Origin: Halobacteriovoraceae bacterium | GTDB lineage: Bacteria > Bdellovibrionota > Bacteriovoracia > Bacteriovoracales > Bacteriovoracaceae | Assembly (NCBI GenBank): GCA_018646195.1 | Contig: JABGVH010000207.1 | Span: forward strand, 1 to 42,149 | Length of the DNA: 42,149 nt | Direction of reading: 5' to 3' | Notes under the pieces: model-generated | The model's input: only the letters and a program-made list of their open reading frames with translations | What the model was told of the DNA's origin: nothing | Databases searched by the model: none | Part shown: positions 17,773 through 24,831 of the stretch, in pieces | Numbering within the stretch: position 1 is the stretch's first letter | How the letters are laid out: the number at the start of each line of letters is the position of its first letter | Position numbers and translations under genes: made by a program

Positions 17773-19431
17773 CTAACTACGCAGCTCTTTTCTAAGGATT
17801 TTGCCAACATTGGATTTAGGCAGGTCTTCCCGGAATTCAAAGTGGCGAGGCACCTTATAGCCAGTCAAATTTTCGCGACAAAAGGCCTTTAATTCATCAG
17901 CGGTTAGACTGTCATCTTTCTTAACCACAAAGGCCTTGACCGCTTCGCCGGATTTTTCATCTGGAATGCCGATGGCGGCGGCTTCAAAAACCTTTGGATG
18001 AGTGACCAGAACTTCTTCCACTTCATTGGGGAAAACATTAAAACCCGAGACCAGAATCATATCTTTTTTGCGGTCAACAATTTTAAAATATCCTTGCTCA
18101 TCCATGATACCAATATCGCCAGTTACAAAGTAACCATCATCAGTCATCACCTTGGCCGTTTCATCGGGACGATTCCAATATCCTTTCATTACTTGAGGAC
18201 CTTTAATTGCAATCTCTCCGACCTCTCCCACTGCAAGATTTTTTCCGTCGTCATCTTTAATGACCACTTCGGTAGAGCTAATTGGAAGACCAATATTTCC
18301 ATTATAATCTGGCAAGGTCATGGGATTGATACAGGCCGCCGGAGAGGTTTCAGTCAATCCATAAGCTTCGATTAAAGTACATTTCGTGACCGCCTTCCAT
18401 TTATCGGCAACTGCTCGTTGAACCGCCATACCACCACCAAGAGTTAAGCGAAGGGCAGAAAAATCAACCTGATCAAATCCAGGAGTATTTACCAAACCAT
18501 TAAAGAGAGTATTAACTCCAGTAAACGAAGTGAATTTCCACTTAGAAAGTTCTTTTACAAAACCCGGCATGTCGCGCGGGTTAGTGATCAGAACATTCAA
18601 GCCCCCTAGGGAGAAAAAGATGAAGCAATTCGCGGTCAGTGAGAAGATATGATAGAGCGGAAGCGGAGTAATAATAATCTCCTCCCCTTCGCGAACTTTA
18701 TTATTAAGCCAGGCGCGTGCCTGAAGCATATTGGAAACAATATTAGAATGAGTAAGCTCCGCTCCCTTAGAGACCCCAGTTGTTCCCCCGGTGTATTGTA
18801 AAAAGGCGGTGTCTTCGCGATCGATTGTAACCGGCTTAAAATTATCTTCAACACTTTTAAAAAGAATCTCTTTAAAAGAACTACTGCCGGCAATACTCCA
18901 GGCCGGTACCATTTTCTTAACTTTTTTAATGACGAAATTAACCAGTAACGATTTAGGGAAGGCCAGGAAGTCACCAATTTGAGTGGTTAAAACTTTCTCG
19001 ATTTGAGTTTTTTCTAAAACCTCGGCCAGGGTATGACAGGAGTTTTCAAAAATAATAATCGCTTTGGCGCCACTATCATTCAATTGATGTTCAAGTTCTC
19101 GCGCAGTGTAAAGAGGATTGACATTGACCGCAATCATACCGGCCCGCAGAATTCCGAAAAGACAGATTGGGTATTGCAAAATATTCGGCATCATTATGGC
19201 GACTCTATCCCCTTGATTGAGCTTTAAGTCATTTTGTAAGTAGCTGGCAAACTTACGGCTGAGAATATCCATTTCACCGTAGGTGTAGCTTTTACCCATG
19301 CAATGAAAAGCCGGCTTATCGCGATACTTTTTAAATGAAATGTCTAAAAGGTCGGGAATATTTTGATATTCATTAATATCAACAGTGGCCGGAACTCCGT
19401 CATCATAATTTGAAAGCCAGGGATTTTGCAT
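17773..19431 (-). CDS. fadD: Long-chain fatty acid-CoA ligase
   Basis: Activates fatty acids to acyl-CoA with ATP (through acyl-AMP) at the inner membrane. The 552 residues carry the adenylate-forming motifs: YTGGTTGVSKG (about 213-223), the YGLTETSPA block, GYFVTGDIG, and the FACS signature region DRKKDMILVSGFNVFPNEVE. The C-terminal lysine lies in SNVGKILRKEL. Length and N-terminus (PWLSNYDDGVPATVD) match E. coli-type FadD. AGGTG precedes the ATG. Together with aceBA in the same window it points to growth on fatty acids. It is divergent from a leader RNA and protease gene. Confidence 0.95.
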   Translation of the reverse strand: MQNPWLSNYDDGVPATVDINEYQNIPDLLDISFKKYRDKPAFHCMGKSYTYGEMDILSRKFASYLQNDLKLNQGDRVAIMMPNILQYPICLFGILRAGMIAVNVNPLYTARELEHQLNDSGAKAIIIFENSCHTLAEVLEKTQIEKVLTTQIGDFLAFPKSLLVNFVIKKVKKMVPAWSIAGSSSFKEILFKSVEDNFKPVTIDREDTAFLQYTGGTTGVSKGAELTHSNIVSNMLQARAWLNNKVREGEEIIITPLPLYHIFSLTANCFIFFSLGGLNVLITNPRDMPGFVKELSKWKFTSFTGVNTLFNGLVNTPGFDQVDFSALRLTLGGGMAVQRAVADKWKAVTKCTLIEAYGLTETSPAACINPMTLPDYNGNIGLPISSTEVVIKDDDGKNLAVGEVGEIAIKGPQVMKGYWNRPDETAKVMTDDGYFVTGDIGIMDEQGYFKIVDRKKDMILVSGFNVFPNEVEEVLVTHPKVFEAAAIGIPDEKSGEAVKAFVVKKDDSLTADELKAFCRENLTGYKVPRHFEFREDLPKSNVGKILRKELRS

Positions 19432-19573
19432 CTCTTACACCTTTTGAAGCAATTGTTTACAACGTCCTTATTAAGCTAAATAAAGAAGTAAGAAAAGAAA
19501 ATTGCTCTGCACTGTAAAAATCATTTATATATTAGCGACGAACTATAACTAAAAATATCAATAAAATTGTTTG

Positions 19574-19699
19574 CATGATTAAAGGCCCGTGATACAAATT
19601 CGGCCGATAGGAAAGCAGCTTATTTTGGCTTTTATGCACACACACAAAAAAAGATGTAATGTCTCTGCCGGGCCTTTCGAATGAAGGGCCTTTTTTTTT
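19574..19699 (+). ncRNA. Candidate structured leader RNA with alternative terminator (riboswitch- or attenuator-like)
   Basis: In the 377-bp gap between fadD and the protease gene. AAAGGCCCG (19581-19589) is the exact complement of CGGGCCTTT (19669-19677), closing a ~97-nt domain. An internal hairpin pairs GAAAGC (19611-19616) with GCTTTT (19628-19633). The 3' strand of the closing helix is also the 5' strand of an intrinsic terminator at 19671-19690, so the two folds exclude each other. TAAAAT (19562-19567) or TATAAC (19544-19549) could be the -10 box. I could not match it to a known riboswitch class. It may instead be a free sRNA ending at the terminator. A 16-codon ORF (19634-19684) lies inside. 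The other parts of the gap, 19432-19543 and 19700-19808, show only AT-rich promoter-like DNA and a small CCCG/CGGG hairpin. Confidence 0.55.
19671..19699 (+). terminator. Intrinsic terminator in the leader RNA
   Basis: GGCCTTTC (19671-19678), loop GAAT, GAAGGGCC (19683-19690), followed by nine T (19691-19699). The 8-bp stem includes one G-U pair. It lies 109 bp before the protease start codon, where a terminator makes sense only if it regulates that gene or ends a short RNA. Confidence 0.8.
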
Positions 19700-19808
19700 A
19701 ATTTCAGCTAGTTATTACCGCTCCCTTGCAATGATCCCGCTCTCGGGGTAGTCTCGATTTTCACAAAAAAGCCCCTTATAACGCAGTTCTAAATGAAGGA
19801 ATTCACTG

Positions 19809-21062
19809 ATGAAAAAAAGCCTCATTATACTTTTATCGAGCCTTATCCTGGCCCCCGGCCTTGCTCTTGCAAAACCCGTTCACATGCCACTAGAGCTGAC
19901 TTTTGAAGAGTCCCTAAGCTGGAACAAGAACCTTTTAGAAAGTACTAATAAAGACGCCACTGAGCAGATTCCAGAAACCAAAGAATCTATACGTGCCGGC
20001 GAGCGAATGAATAAGTGGTTGAAAATGATCAACGCTGCCCGTCCTGCCGATCAGCAAATACGGCTGACCAATTCTGCCAATCGCGGCAATGGCATTCCAA
20101 TAGATAGACCCAGCAAATACGGCCCCTCTACCATTATAGAGCGTTTAAATAAGCTAAAGAGCGAACTACCAGAGGCGCTTAAGAAAGTGATGATAGGGAA
20201 TGCAGAAATCACTGCCGAACTTCCGGTTAGTACTGAAGAATTTATTAAATGGGCAAAGGTTGTTTCAAGACTATACCAAACAGCGGTTCGCTGGACTGGT
20301 ATGAGCCGATGGCTGCCATGGCTAGCACAGAATAAAAAACGCGATGTCCGCGGTTTCTTCTACCTTAAAAAAGTTGAAGACCTAGATGCCCAATTAAAAG
20401 TTTTTGGAACTCTTACTACTGAGGTCCAAAGTAATTATAAAAATTGGCTCTCCGGCGTCTGTCAAAACTCTGGAAAAAAACCTAAGGCCTGTTTGCGAGA
20501 ACTCGAAACGGCAATAGAAGCTAAGCTTGTTTTCGATTATAAGAAAAATTACTGGGATAAGGCACAAGCCGCTTGGAATTCTTTCTTTGAAATTAGCAAG
20601 CCTAGAAGAGACGTCACTTGGACTAGTGAGCAACCGGGTGTCATGAATGTCACCTTTAAAGACCCAAAAAATGAACGCATCGCCGATTGGCTTAAAATCA
20701 ATATCGAAGAAGAGTTCAAAAGACCACTACTCGATTGGCGCCTACAATTTAATTTTGTTGAAGGTGGTATGGGAACTGCCTTCTTAAAATTTGAAGCCGG
20801 TGTTACTCCCCATGTGACTGCTGGAAATATTATCGTTATGGATGCCAACTCTCCGATCGAAGAATGGAGTGTCCGTTGGACTATCCGTCACGAGTACGGG
20901 CATATCCTGCGCATCCCTGACTGCTATGTTGAGTTCTACGACACGGAAGTTAAGCTAATGGTAAACTATCAATTAGATGTGACTGACCTTATGTGCTCTC
21001 GTTCAGGAGACATGAATGACCGTCTCTACCATGAACTTAAAAAGAACTACTTCAAAAACTAA
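19809..21062 (+). CDS. Secreted zinc metalloprotease, metzincin-like
   Basis: 417 residues with a signal peptide (MKKSLIILLSSLILAPGLALA). Zinc motif at H361-E-Y-G-H365, continuing ILRIPD, so D371 stands where metzincins (HExxHxxGxxH/D) put the third ligand; the usual Gly is Arg here. A Met-turn-like DLM395CS follows at the expected distance. The preceding ~340 residues are helical and unlike any family I know, and could be a propeptide or targeting region. The catalytic region ends only 22 residues before the C-terminus. GAAGGAA precedes the ATG. Its stop overlaps the start of the small Cys-rich gene (TAATG), so the two are probably cotranscribed and translationally coupled. It is preceded by the leader RNA. 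Confidence 0.75.
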   Translation: MKKSLIILLSSLILAPGLALAKPVHMPLELTFEESLSWNKNLLESTNKDATEQIPETKESIRAGERMNKWLKMINAARPADQQIRLTNSANRGNGIPIDRPSKYGPSTIIERLNKLKSELPEALKKVMIGNAEITAELPVSTEEFIKWAKVVSRLYQTAVRWTGMSRWLPWLAQNKKRDVRGFFYLKKVEDLDAQLKVFGTLTTEVQSNYKNWLSGVCQNSGKKPKACLRELETAIEAKLVFDYKKNYWDKAQAAWNSFFEISKPRRDVTWTSEQPGVMNVTFKDPKNERIADWLKINIEEEFKRPLLDWRLQFNFVEGGMGTAFLKFEAGVTPHVTAGNIIVMDANSPIEEWSVRWTIRHEYGHILRIPDCYVEFYDTEVKLMVNYQLDVTDLMCSRSGDMNDRLYHELKKNYFKN

Positions 21063-21223
21063 TGACTGAGAAACCGGAAGACAAACCTAAAGAAGAAGAG
21101 TGGCCAGATTCTGAAAGCATCGAAAGGTGCTGTGAAACTGGCTGCGATAATTGCCCTTGGGATTTCAAGGGCAAAGTCGATCCCAATATTCCCAGAGAAC
21201 TACAAGACCCCTGGGCCGAATAA
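21062..21223 (+). CDS. Small cysteine-rich protein (Oxidored-like/DUF5522 type)
   Basis: A 53-residue protein, easy to miss. ATG at 21062-21064 overlaps the protease stop (TAATG). An acidic/lysine-rich N-terminus leads to ERCCETGCDNCPWDFKGK. This fits the CCG-x-GC-x-NC-x-WD signature of the small oxidoreductase-like and DUF5522 families, in which the cysteines probably bind a metal. There is no signal peptide, so it is cytoplasmic, unlike the protease. It is the middle gene of a three-gene unit. Confidence 0.8.
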   Translation: MTEKPEDKPKEEEWPDSESIERCCETGCDNCPWDFKGKVDPNIPRELQDPWAE

Positions 21224-21225
21224 TT

Positions 21226-21933
21226 TTGAAACCCAAAATTGATCACTTCTACCTAATCCTCACCAATGCAAAATTTAAGCAACTGAAGAAACTAGCTCAA
21301 GTTAACCCCGAAATAGTCCATAAAGAAGTGAAGTCAGGAAATGAAACCTGGGAAGGCATCTACATTCCCTCTAAAAGTGGTCTCTACCTCGAACTTTTAA
21401 AACCCGACTCGACCCATCCACCCGGTGCCATGGGGCTGGCCTTTAGCGCCCTGGGAAAAGAAAAGAATACAAAAAAATTCCTAGAGGAAATCTCGCTAGG
21501 AGAAAAGTGGGAAGAGGTCACAAAAAAAGATAAAAATAACAAACCATGGTTTAAGGCCTACCTCTATCCCGACCCAGCTCGCCTTTGGATCCTGCCCTGG
21601 TTTATGCATTACAACGGCGTCCCACGGAAAGAGCGCCCGACTCGCTTCTCTAAGGCCAGCATAAAAAACTTCCCCACCATCGAAATGACCGTCACTGCAA
21701 GTCGCTTCAAACATTTCGAAGAGCAATTGTGGTGGTGCCCACTAAGTACCGTCTACCAGAAAAACAAGATCACTATCATTTCTGGTGACACTCAATTAAT
21801 TATTAGAAAAGGCCTAAAGCAACACTTCAAAAGCATCTGGCAGCTGACTAAGTCTCACCGCTGGAAATCCCTGAAAACTGCAGACGCAACTTTTAAGGTT
21901 TCAAATAGCCGCGCTGACTTAAGCATTTCTTAA
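21226..21933 (+). CDS. VOC/glyoxalase-like protein
   Basis: 235 residues from a TTG at 21226, two bases after the preceding stop. The frame is open further upstream, but that part overlaps the small Cys-rich gene. The N-terminus KIDHFYLIL and the later block GLYLELLKP look like the beta-alpha-beta module of vicinal-oxygen-chelate proteins, with H and E in metal-ligand-like places. The second half (PTIEMTVTASRFKHFEEQL) could be a second, degenerate module. Substrate unknown. It is probably cotranscribed with the two genes before it. Confidence 0.6.
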   Translation: MKPKIDHFYLILTNAKFKQLKKLAQVNPEIVHKEVKSGNETWEGIYIPSKSGLYLELLKPDSTHPPGAMGLAFSALGKEKNTKKFLEEISLGEKWEEVTKKDKNNKPWFKAYLYPDPARLWILPWFMHYNGVPRKERPTRFSKASIKNFPTIEMTVTASRFKHFEEQLWWCPLSTVYQKNKITIISGDTQLIIRKGLKQHFKSIWQLTKSHRWKSLKTADATFKVSNSRADLSIS

Positions 21934-21964
21934 ACTCAAAGAAATTAATAATTTAAATTTTTAT

Positions 21965-22001
21965 AAAAAAAAGCCCCTTTGCAGTCATCACAAAGAGGCT
22001 T
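21965..22001 (-). terminator. Intrinsic terminator of the small RNA
   Basis: On the minus strand AAGCC-T-CTTTG pairs with CAAAG-G-GGCTT, 10 pairs with one mismatch, loop TGATGACTG, followed by eight T (21972-21965). On the plus strand no T-run follows, so it acts for leftward transcription. Confidence 0.8.
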
Positions 22002-22074
22002 GGAGAATTTCTTGTCTTACTGGGGTGGGAGCTGAATCTTCCTGCAAGGATCGTGTTGAGCGTTTGCACCACCC
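21965..22074 (-). ncRNA. Candidate free-standing small RNA (~109 nt)
   Basis: The minus strand carries a -10 box TACAAT (22084-22079). Six bases downstream the RNA would begin GGGUGG (22074-22069), which pairs exactly with CCACCC (22028-22023) to close an irregular hairpin (inner UCCU-UGC-AGGA). A linker follows, and then a terminator hairpin with eight T. Promoter, closed fold and terminator sit in the 198-bp gap with no start codon and frame of useful length. The size resembles 4.5S SRP RNA, but the conserved SRP tip (GGUCAGG / AGCAGCC) is absent. No known class recognised. It is separated from the upstream membrane-protein gene by its own promoter. Confidence 0.55.
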
Positions 22075-22078
22075 TTTT

Positions 22079-22084
22079 ATTGTA
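22079..22084 (-). promoter_or_regulatory. -10 promoter element for the small RNA
   Basis: TACAAT on the minus strand (five of six consensus bases), placed so that transcription would begin at the first G of the closing stem. A convincing -35 is not visible at 16-18 bp; CTGTCA occurs at a short 14-bp spacing. Confidence 0.45.
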
Positions 22085-22131
22085 CTGCAAATAAAAAATG
22101 ACAGGACTTTTTTTCAATTTTGAAAAATGGA

Positions 22132-22476
22132 CTAGCGAAAAACTACCAAACTAATAGCCGCTGCCAGTAATGCTAGCGCCATCCCTAGAATAAGCGGTCG
22201 CTTACTTGGAAGGCGTTTGTAGGCGATCGGTCCGCCAACTGCCAAGACAAGCCAAATCCCAATTTTAATTTTGACCCAGATTGGCCAACCAGCTCCGTGA
22301 GAATGGCCGGTCCGCGCCAATAGCCCCATTCCTGCCACCATAAGTAACAGACTGGCCACCATGCCGGTGATCTTGGCCCATTTTTTGGGAGCCGGTGAGA
22401 GCCCATTAGTTGTCAGGCAAACCACTATCGCGATCAGACTGAAGAGGTGAATTAATTTATAGGTTTCGTAACTCAT
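22132..22476 (-). CDS. Small four-helix membrane protein
   Basis: 114 residues from the ATG at 22476; an in-frame TTG at 22488 is possible but no better supported. Four hydrophobic segments: LIHLFSLIAIVVCLTT, MVASLLLMVAGMGLLA, IKIGIWLVLAVGGPIA and LGMALALLAAAISLVV. A His-containing loop (RTGHSHGAGW) lies between segments two and three. Topology and size recall SirB2/CopD-like small membrane proteins, but the match is too weak to name. It stands alone on its strand. The 231-bp gap to its right holds AT-rich DNA and small hairpins (GACTTT/AAAGTC; CTCTC/GAGAG). Confidence 0.6.
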   Translation of the reverse strand: MSYETYKLIHLFSLIAIVVCLTTNGLSPAPKKWAKITGMVASLLLMVAGMGLLARTGHSHGAGWPIWVKIKIGIWLVLAVGGPIAYKRLPSKRPLILGMALALLAAAISLVVFR

Positions 22477-22707
22477 AGTTAGGTACAAGGTTGGAGTTTA
22501 ATCGTGGTAGCATCTCTGCGACTCAATGACTTTTGAAAGTCTCTCTTCGTAACTGAGAGGGCGGTACTGATCAGTTTGAAAATAAGAGATGAGTTTTTTA
22601 ATAATTATTTTTATCATTTATTAATTATAGCGAATTTTACCTCACTCTACTACTCAAAAATTAAATTTAAATCTTTGCAATAAGAACTTCGCGGGCTAAA
22701 ACTCAAT

Positions 22708-23283
22708 ATGCTTGACGTAAAATACTATGAAGAAAAGGACTGGACCCCGGACTCTTGGCAGCCCGGGACCGCGCTCTCTAAGAGCGAATTCATAGGCTGC
22801 ACTTTTACTTCTCTCAATTTTTCTGAACAAGACCTGGCCCATTCAAAATTTGTCGAATGCTGCTTTAAGAAATGCAACCTAAGTAACGTCGGTATTAAAG
22901 GCACTACCTTTCGCGACGTCAAATTCCACGACTCAAAACTGGTGGGAATTAATTTCGCCGATGGTGCCACACTCTTTGAACTCAAGTTTGAGCAATGCCT
23001 CTTAGATCTTTGCGTTTTTCAAGGGGTCAATTCCCCAAACCCGGTTTTCAACAATTGCAGTCTCAAAGAAGTCGATTTTTCCGAGGCCAAATTAAATGGT
23101 GCAACTTTTTGCGGCTCCAACCTAGTGGCCGCCCACTTCACCAACACCGACCTGTCCGGCGCCGATTTTCGCCAGGCGATCAAGTACAGTATCGATCCCA
23201 CTTACAGTAAAATTAAAAAGGCCAAGTTCTCGATGCCCGAGGCGATGGGACTATTGGCCTCTCTCGATATAACGATTGAATAG
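22708..23283 (+). CDS. Pentapeptide-repeat protein
   Basis: 191 residues made largely of A(D/N)Lxx-type pentapeptides: SEFIG CTFTS LNFSE QDLAH SKFVE, later CSLKE VDFSE AKLNG ATFCG SNLVA AHFTN TDLSG ADF. These fold as a right-handed four-sided beta-helix. Length and the short loop after about residue 45 resemble Qnr/McbG-type proteins, which mimic DNA and protect gyrase, but many pentapeptide proteins have other roles, so function is open. There is no signal peptide, so it is cytoplasmic. The cupin gene follows 29 bp later on the same strand. Confidence 0.9.
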   Translation: MLDVKYYEEKDWTPDSWQPGTALSKSEFIGCTFTSLNFSEQDLAHSKFVECCFKKCNLSNVGIKGTTFRDVKFHDSKLVGINFADGATLFELKFEQCLLDLCVFQGVNSPNPVFNNCSLKEVDFSEAKLNGATFCGSNLVAAHFTNTDLSGADFRQAIKYSIDPTYSKIKKAKFSMPEAMGLLASLDITIE

Positions 23284-23312
23284 ATACCTCCTCCCACAAC
23301 TATTGGTGAATT

Positions 23313-23822
23313 ATGGACCGACCTGATTTTATAAAGCATTGTGAAGAACTGCGAACCGATGAGTCTTTTTCCTATCCGGGAGATAGCGAGACTTTTGGAA
23401 CCGGGGCCGCCCTTGGGCGGATTTTGGGGCTTAAGAGAATTGCCGTCAATTATGAGGTTTTAAAACCGGGAGACCGTAGCTCCTGGCCCCATGCCCACAG
23501 TGCCGATGAGGAATTTATTTTCATATTAGAAGGCACTCCGCAGGTTTGGATAAATGGCGAACTACATGACCTTGTAGCGGGAGATTCTGTAGGCCTTGCC
23601 CCCGGCACCGGCCACGCCCACACTCTTATTAATAATTCAGAAAATGAGGTCCGTGCGCTTGTGATCGGAGACACCGAAGCTGCGGACGATAAAATTTTCT
23701 ATCCCATGCATCCCGATAGGAATAGGGAAATGCAGGAAAAGGGATTTTTTTGGAGCGATTATCCGGAGTCTCTTCTGGGCCCACACGATGGTTGGCCTGA
23801 TAAGAAGAGACCGACTGCTTAA
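23313..23822 (+). CDS. Cupin-domain protein
   Basis: 169 residues with one conserved cupin barrel: motif 1 GDRSSWPHAHSADEEFIFILEG (metal ligands probably H60, H62, E66 or E67) and motif 2 PGTGHAHTLIN (H101 or H103). This metal-binding set suggests an enzyme or small-molecule sensor rather than a structural protein; the substrate cannot be read. It has the extended C-terminus (HPDRNREMQEKGFFWSDYPE) common to a group of small bacterial cupins. The TAA stop overlaps the opposing LysR stop by 4 bases. Confidence 0.85.
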   Translation: MDRPDFIKHCEELRTDESFSYPGDSETFGTGAALGRILGLKRIAVNYEVLKPGDRSSWPHAHSADEEFIFILEGTPQVWINGELHDLVAGDSVGLAPGTGHAHTLINNSENEVRALVIGDTEAADDKIFYPMHPDRNREMQEKGFFWSDYPESLLGPHDGWPDKKRPTA

Positions 23823-24652
23823 GCTAGCGAGAGCAGTTTTTGGATTTCTTGCTGGAGAGGTCCGTAATAATTTTGAGTGTGGTAAGTCAGGATCAAGGGA
23901 CGGACAAAACGCTTCTTTGGAATGCTCATCTCAAAGCGCTTGTCTTTTTCTACTAGGTGTTTTGACATCACCGCATGACCTAGGCCCTCGGCGACCCCTT
24001 CGATTATTGAATAGACTCCACCCATATAGGCGCGCTGATAATTAGGCTTCTTTCCAATGAATTGAAAGTAAGAGGCGGTGGCATTATCTTTAGAGGTATG
24101 GTCCAAGTAGGTATTGGGTGCCTTGGGGTATTTCTTGGCGCGGATTTCAACATACTCTTCTTCACCAATTTTTAATTCTTCAGTGGCAGGAAGTTTGAGA
24201 GAGGAATCAGTCAGGATAAAGTCGGCGCTATTTGATTTTAAAAGAGCTGGCAGCTCGAACATTTCATAGCTGCTGAACTCGATCTTTACTCCGGGGTTTT
24301 TCCTAAGAAAGGGCGCGAGCTTTGGAATGATAATGGAGTCCATTACCGAGGAGTAGCCGGCGATTCGCAAGACGCCATTGAGCTCACTCTGGTACTGGTT
24401 ATAGTCCTGCAGGAAATCACTTTGCATTTGAATCGCCTGCTTGGCGTGAAGCAAGAGCTTTTCTCCGGTGGCGGTTAAGGAGAGGGAGCGCGGGTGACGG
24501 ATTAAGAGTGTCGCCTGCAGTACGTCTTCTAGCCGCGCTACTTTCTGACTAAGGGCAGACTGTGACAGTCCCAACTCTCCTGCCGCCTTTGTGAATGTCC
24601 CAGCTTCAAATACCTTCAAAAAGGTCTGGAGATCGTCGTATTTTAAATCCAT
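23819..24652 (-). CDS. LysR-family transcriptional regulator
   Basis: 277 residues. The N-terminal winged HTH is typical (LQTFLKVFEAGTFTKAAGEL, LSQSALSQKVARLED, then SLSLTATGEKLL). The C-terminal ligand-binding domain is shorter than in most LysR proteins (about 190 residues). The target and inducer are unknown. It is convergent with the cupin gene and divergent, across 179 bp, from the VWA gene, which would be the natural first target to test. The intergenic DNA contains ATAAGTT/AACTTAT (24650s and 24750s), a possible pair of binding sites. Confidence 0.9.
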   Translation of the reverse strand: MDLKYDDLQTFLKVFEAGTFTKAAGELGLSQSALSQKVARLEDVLQATLLIRHPRSLSLTATGEKLLLHAKQAIQMQSDFLQDYNQYQSELNGVLRIAGYSSVMDSIIIPKLAPFLRKNPGVKIEFSSYEMFELPALLKSNSADFILTDSSLKLPATEELKIGEEEYVEIRAKKYPKAPNTYLDHTSKDNATASYFQFIGKKPNYQRAYMGGVYSIIEGVAEGLGHAVMSKHLVEKDKRFEMSIPKKRFVRPLILTYHTQNYYGPLQQEIQKLLSLA

Positions 24653-24831
24653 AAGTTAATTTAATAGATACATTATTTTTATTAATTTTTCAAATAACTC
24701 CTCCCAATCTATAAAAGCTGCAACCAAGGCGTCCTAAGCTATAAATTTAACTTATGGTGGAGATAAATACTATAACCTGGATTGGCTTAAAATAACCGGC
24801 TATAAGGCCATTAACTAAATGGAGGAAAGAC

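Noticed and set aside
19574..19699. Known riboswitch classes (c-di-GMP, TPP, cobalamin, SAM, fluoride, preQ1)
   Set aside because: None of the conserved core motifs I can recall is present.
21965..22074. 4.5S signal recognition particle RNA
   Set aside because: Size and terminal stem fit, but the conserved tip GGUCAGG...GGAA...AGCAGCC is absent on both strands.
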